DNA of 64,000 nucleotides from Haliclona indistincta (taxonomy: Eukaryota; Porifera; Demospongiae; Haplosclerida; Chalinidae). Shown here in pieces: positions 59,012 through 64,000 of the stretch. Below the pieces are notes generated by a model that did no database searches, was not told where the DNA came from, and saw only the letters and a program-made list of their open reading frames with translations. A program made the translations under genes and the position numbers. The DNA lies in contig OZ024784.1 in assembly GCA_964017065.1 (NCBI GenBank), forward strand, positions 12,443,152-12,507,151, given 5' to 3'. Position 1 is the first letter of the stretch, and each line of letters opens with the position of its first letter.

Positions 59012-60664
59012 TCATTGATTTTTCTGAACAACAACAGCAATGATGATGATAACTAGGAGGAGGAGAGGAGAGGGATTTTCACTACATGTACACCACTAGC
59101 TATACACAATAATCAACTATACTAGGTTTGAATGACTTACTAACGATCGCCAGTACAATCCCAACGATAATAGATATCAGGATTATCCACAGCTGGAAGG
59201 AGGCGGAAGTTATTATGTGTGTGTTAGCTAGTTAGTGCAGTACCTTGACGTTCTGCCACCAAAGCTTCCTCTTCAGACGCACAGCTTGACGCTGAAACAT
59301 GTCTGCATTCTGGTTGAGGTATTCTACAAGATAGGTGTAAATCAGACTCTACTGTGATAGGTTTCTGCTAACCTGCTCTCTCCCCCAAATCTTCAAGTTT
59401 TTCTCCTCTCTCAGCAACTTTGTTGATGTTCTGACGCATTACACCTTTTACCTGAGAGGAATGAAGAATGATAGGATATAGACTAAGATATGTGTGCACT
59501 GAAAGTAAAAGTTACAAAAGCATAGCATAATTATTATTTTAACCAAGGTACCATAGCATAACTGTTCACCAAGATAAGTTGAGATTTGTAATAAAACTAT
59601 GTCATGACAGTCATGTGGCACATCGTGGTATGCAGAGAGCATGTGTCTACCTAAATTGTGTTATGTGGGTGAATGTATTATAAGAATCAGTACAGGAAAC
59701 AGGATGCTAGTACAGGTATACTAGTGTAAGCTGTATACCTGTAGGATGTTAAGTTGCTCTTAATACGATAATAATAATTATTAAGACATTACTGTTCAGA
59801 GTTTCTCTATTGTCAACATGAAGCATGTACATGATGAACAGACAGGTTGGTGCCTGCCTATAACTTCTGTGTGAAGTAGTTATACGGTGTGCAAGAAAAG
59901 GAGCACCGTGTTTGAGGGAACAGTGCATGGTCTCTAAGTATGTGCAGTTCTAGGAATCAAAATGTGTGAAAATCATCAATTCTCACACAACCCTGTCACA
60001 CACATGTAACACCAGATGGTTGGTTATTTACTAACTTTTAAACCTTCCACACAAAGACATGCGTAGTGAAACTACTTATTGTTTCTAAGCTATGCTCCAG
60101 GCATAAGGTCTTGTACTACAGCTGTCAATAATGGAGGCTCAGGAACCCAGCTGTCAGCTAATTAGCAAGAAACACACACCATTTGTGGTGCTAATGTATT
60201 CAATATTGCGTGGACTGATAAAATTATGTGAAATTACAAATAATACACTGACTAACAAAAATTAATAGTGAGCTAAATTACAAATTACACACATTGTGCT
60301 GAATCAGCATACTGTACTGACCTGATCTACTTGATTTTTGAGTCGGTCCACCCTGTCTTCACCCGCTGTTCCATACGACCTACAAGCAACGCACAGGTGT
60401 GTCAGGATGACATATCCATCATGAAGTCACTTGACAGTACAAGGTACTTTATCAGTTAACCCACAAGTAAGTAGGAAGCAGGCTTAAACTCGTTTCAATA
60501 GATAGTTATCAAAATTATAAGTCTGTTTTAAGTGGCAGGAAAACTAAACCGTGTATTCACGAGAGCTTTAGGATGAATGGAAATGGACAGGAAGCAACAT
60601 AGACTTAGAACAAGGGATACAGAAAAGGGGCAAGCGAGTACAGATAACGAGACTAGACTTACAT
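59012..60664 (-). CDS. R-SNARE (VAMP/synaptobrevin family), proximal-exon isoform
   Basis: A vesicle-membrane SNARE of only 103 residues. Minus-strand exons: 60663-60664 (AT of the start codon), 60322-60379, 59373-59451, 59244-59323, 59141-59192 and 59012-59052. Almost no N-terminal extension (MSYGTAGED) precedes the SNARE motif: RVDRLKNQVDQVKGVMRQNINKVAERGEKLEDL, with the zero-layer Arg in AERGEK, then AEYLNQNADMFQRQAVRLKRKLWWQNVK. The membrane anchor LWIILISIIVGIVLAIV continues into IIIIIAVVVQKNQ. The layout is closest to VAMP8 or VAMP3. The initiation codon is split by intron 1 (AT/G). A minus-strand AATAAA at 58677-58682 follows. A second terminal exon lies downstream. Divergent from TARDBP. 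Confidence 0.88.
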
Positions 60665-61046
60665 TTTGGCAGTTCGAAGAGTAAACTGTTGTGAACTTAG
60701 AAAACTGCGGGGAGAAAAGAGCTAGAGATGATATTATTATGATTTTATATATATATACATGTACAGTAGTGCTGCGTCATAAACACAAACTCAGATGGCT
60801 TGCACTTATCGGAAGCTTACATTTCTTGATGTTTTCTGACTTTTAAACAACACTGAGGAAGACAGACGCCGCCAAGGCCAGGTTTGAGAGAGAGACAAAG
60901 CTGAACCCGCCTGTTGTCAACGAGCAAAGTCGAGAGGTGTGTCACATGAGCTGCACGTTACACAATCATGACGTCATTAGAACATTACCGGCAAGAAGGC
61001 GCGTGAGTCTCGGCGTGAGTGTAATAGTGTGGATTTGCCTGGCAAT
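60665..61046. promoter_or_regulatory. Bidirectional promoter of VAMP and TARDBP
   Basis: The 382-bp region between divergent starts includes the VAMP 5'UTR exon on the left and a consensus CRE TGACGTCA at 60969-60976. It also has a short AT microsatellite near 60750. Confidence 0.5.
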
Positions 61047-62549
61047 ATGTCAGATTACGTGTTAGTAAAGCCAGAATTGGATCCAGATGCTGATGAGAAG
61101 AAAATAGAGACATTAGAACTACCGACCGAAGAAGATGGCACGCTACTGTTGTCTGTATTGAAATCACAATTTGAGAGAGCCACAGGGCTTAAGTACAGGT
61201 TTATACACTGCTTCAAATCTCTCCTCTTTTTATTGTTTGACCAGGAACCCATCCAGTGGAGCATGGAGAGTGGTTAAAGTGTCAGAGGGTATACTATACC
61301 CTCCCAGCACAGGCTGGGGAGAGCGCGAGTATGTGGTAGTGGTGTCAGCAGCTGAGAGAGGGTCAGTGGGCAGTAGTGTGAGTGAGCTTGGTTCGGAAGA
61401 GAGAAGAGAGAGTGGCCTCGGTGAGAGGGATATTAGTAACTATGTGTTTGTGTGTCTTTGTTGTATTTTCATACCCTCTTTGTGAATACACTCTTCATGC
61501 ATGTAACACTTTTTATACACTGCAAAATGACTGTATATACTTTCCAGCTGGAATGAAGCGCAGGGCTGACGATCAAACCTATTGGGATTTTCCAACTAAA
61601 GTTCCTGAAATAGATTATGACTCAGTTTGTGATCTTATTGCGCTTGGCCTGGAGTGGTCAGTTACTGATAGTGAACTGCTTGAATATTTTCAACAGTTCG
61701 GAAAAGTCAGTTTTGCCGAGGTGGGTTACTGCACACAGAATATTCCTACTTAGTGTTCTCTGATAATCTTTATTTTCAGGTAAAAAAAGATGCCTCTGGC
61801 AAGTCTCGAGGATTTGGGTTTGTTCGTTATGTGGATACAAAGGTCCAGCATCAGGTTTATGAGATGAGACATACTATTAGAGGACGTCGCTGTGAACTGA
61901 AGTATCCACGAAAGGTAGGCATAACATTCAAAACCTGATCTTTTGTCATCTCGTTCTATCTTAGAGCCCCTCTAACCTTCCCTGTAAATTTTTTGTTGGT
62001 TATCTGCCTAACCACCCAGCAGTTTCAAAGGAAGAACTTGAAACTTATTTCACCAAATTTGGAGAGCTCTCAGATGTCTACATACCCCACCCTTACAGGG
62101 GGTTTGGTTTTGTTACGTACAACAATGGATTCAACTCCCAGCACATTCTCTCCACTACTCACACACTTCGAGGTGTCAAGCTTAATGTAACTGTTGCTGA
62201 ACCCAAAGGTGGGCCTAAAGGCGGTCCAGGTGCTGCCACTCCTGAGCAACCTGATTACTCAAACTATGGCTATGGAACTCCTCGCGGTGGTTACACTACC
62301 ACTACCTATCCTAACCAACCAGTGCAATACCAGCAATCTCCACAATACGGTCAGCAAGCGTACAACACAGCAACCTACAATCAGCAATACTATGGTCCCA
62401 CTGGCTACTCCTCTCAAGGTGACTATCAGAGACAACACTATGTAGGCTACAACCAGCAGCAACAACAACAGCAGCAACAACAGCAGCAGCAGCAGCCACC
62501 TCCACCTCCCCCACCACCTGCAGCTGGATACACTAATAGTGGACGATGA
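61047..62549 (+). CDS. TARDBP: TDP-43 homolog with polyQ-polyP tail
   Basis: Nuclear RNA-binding protein that regulates splicing and RNA stability. Five exons (61047-61198, 61245-61420, 61548-61720, 61780-61914, 61965-62549) give 406 residues; the human protein has 414. The N-terminal ubiquitin-like oligomerisation domain is clear (MSDYVLV, EEDGTLLLSVLKSQFERATGLKYRNP, VSEGILYPPSTGWGEREYVV). MKRR resembles part of the nuclear signal. RRM1 has LIALGLEWSVTDSELLEYFQQFG and GKSRGFGFVRY; RRM2 has KFFVGYLP and YRGFGFVTY. The stacking Trp and Phe positions of TDP-43 are kept. The C-terminal domain is Gln/Tyr-rich rather than Gly-rich and ends with 14 Gln then 8 Pro. The conserved C-terminal alpha-helical segment of vertebrate TDP-43 is not seen. 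Confidence 0.93.
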
Positions 62550-62658
62550 TAGCCATACTGTATGTGTCTTCTGTTAATCAATTTCTTGTTGAACATAATA
62601 AGAATACATTTCTTTGTTGAACATAATAAGAATACAACAGCAGCGTAGTATGTGAGAG

Positions 62659-63529
62659 TCAAACATAATGCGGTAGAACAGATGAGAGAATGATTATAAG
62701 AACCACCAAGCTACAAATGATGATGAATGGTAGCCAGGTCTTCATAAAACCACATGTACTGTAGTGGAGACAGCAGTAACTTAGTACCATGAGTGAGTGA
62801 CTACTAACTTGACAAATTTTCCTTTGAAGACCATCATGACTCCTAGCTTGTACATGTTCCAATTAGTAGAGCCATTGTATTGCATGAGGTTGAGTGAACG
62901 ACCCACATGAGAGTGGCAGTTATCACAGAACAGGTTGTGCTACACAGAGAGACCCGTCATGCAATGAAGTGACTTCCCCATTGCAATATCCAAAAATCAA
63001 TCAGGATTATTTACCATTCTACGAGAGTACTCTTCTGATGCTTGATGTACTGCGCTATCCCACGCTGAGCTTTCTGCACGAGATGGGTTCAACTGCCAGT
63101 ACCTATTAGAGTGAAGCAGCCAGTGATTAGCCATGATACATGCATGTACTCACATAGTTGGGTTACCAAAACCCATGTTGTCCTCCTGTGTGAAAAACCA
63201 TACTGCTACAGTTTTAACGAAATTAGTTTAGCTTACAGATACAAAATATGGTCCTGCAAAATCACGAATTATACCAGCTGATGTACATATGCCCATGTGT
63301 CCGATGAATGGAACAAACCATCTGCAATTTTTATGTGGCCATCACAGTTCAAATGTAGTACTTGAGCACACATAACAAGACAGCGTGCAAGCTTTATGTC
63401 TTACGTAATTATAGGTAGAGGAGTCCACACAATGCAGTAAGGATATCGATTCCTAGCAGGGTCGATATTATAGCCTAGTACTGTTGAAGTTTCACCGGCC
63501 ATCATTCGCTTTGCCTTAGCTTTAGACAT
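62659..63529 (-). CDS. TMEM222: TMEM222
   Basis: Small multi-pass membrane protein of unknown molecular function, conserved across eukaryotes. Start at 63529 ([24 protein letters not shown]). Exons give [95 protein letters not shown] and a last exon [30 protein letters not shown]. The [20 protein letters not shown] and LFCDNCHSH blocks are diagnostic. Divergent from spermidine synthase with 161 bp between start codons. Confidence 0.92.
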
Positions 63530-63690
63530 AATTGCCGTAAATATCTAATAACTGGGCAGTTCGCTTTGAATTGAAATTACTATGCTAATAATGCGCATGC
63601 GCCGAAAGTATAAAAATGCAATGCGTATGCACGCAGTACATTATATTACAGTGCACTGCAGCTCTTCATCACACTAGCAGCAATAAAATC

Positions 63691-64000
<310 letters not shown>

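Noticed and set aside
62447..62662. Minus-strand frame with polyCys / polyGly
   Set aside because: Shadow of the CAG/CAA and CCN repeats of TDP-43.

Overview
The window is animal nuclear DNA. Genes are split by many short GT-AG introns, intergenic gaps are small, there is an intron-containing tRNA-Tyr, and small inverted-repeat transposons sit in introns. The gene set is metazoan: mTOR, TDP-43, POM121-like nucleoporin, CARD-caspase, sigma-1 receptor, PLEKHM2, class A and GABA-B-type GPCRs. The compact architecture and the tandem GABA-B-like receptors suggest a sponge (demosponge such as Amphimedon), but that is inference; no species marker was tested.

Layout, left to right. 1-1803: no gene seen. 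1804-5735 (+): class A GPCR. 5851-9303 (-): cyclin L. 9789-14365 (+): POM121-like FG nucleoporin with a nested coding minisatellite. 14605-17118 (-): 6-phosphogluconate dehydrogenase. 17334-23046 (+): MRS2 mitochondrial Mg2+ channel; one 3.4 kb intron holds a 23-bp tandem array, two identical 576-bp TTAA-flanked elements, a TIR element and tRNA-Tyr(GTA). 23112-24427 (-): BTBD10/KCTD20. 24639-26377 (+): CARD-caspase. 26698-28443 (+): sigma-1 receptor. 28519-29424 (-): UBIAD1. 29518-30082 (-): NAA38. 30167-30962 (+): CYB5D1. 31074-32134 (-): C3orf33 homolog. 32141-37877 (+): PLEKHM2-like RUN/PH protein. 37994-41574 and 41930-45363 (+): tandem GABA-B-like receptors. 45526-58086 (+): mTOR, with an antisense, intronless, Cys-rich secreted/GPI-type gene (53330-54325) in one intron. 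59012-60664 (-): an R-SNARE (VAMP) with a second, duplicated terminal exon at 58502-58542. 61047-62549 (+): TDP-43 homolog with a polyQ/polyP tail. 62659-63529 (-): TMEM222. 63691-end (+): start of spermidine synthase.

Organisation: seven neighbouring gene pairs are head-to-head with short shared promoters (CCNL/POM121, PGD/MRS2, BTBD10/caspase, NAA38/CYB5D1, C3orf33/PLEKHM2, VAMP/TARDBP, TMEM222/SRM). Three of these promoters carry the NRF1-like palindrome TGCGCATGCG, and CRE-type TGACGTCA sites also occur. The genes do not form one pathway; they are mostly housekeeping and signalling loci packed together.

Most unusual items: the nested antisense Cys-rich gene in mTOR; the duplicated 41-bp last exons and the intron-split start codon of the VAMP gene; the paired TTAA elements inside a TTAA-containing satellite; the Q14-P8 tail of TDP-43; the duplicated 3' splice site in mTOR; and divergent start codons only a few bases apart at 32132-32143.
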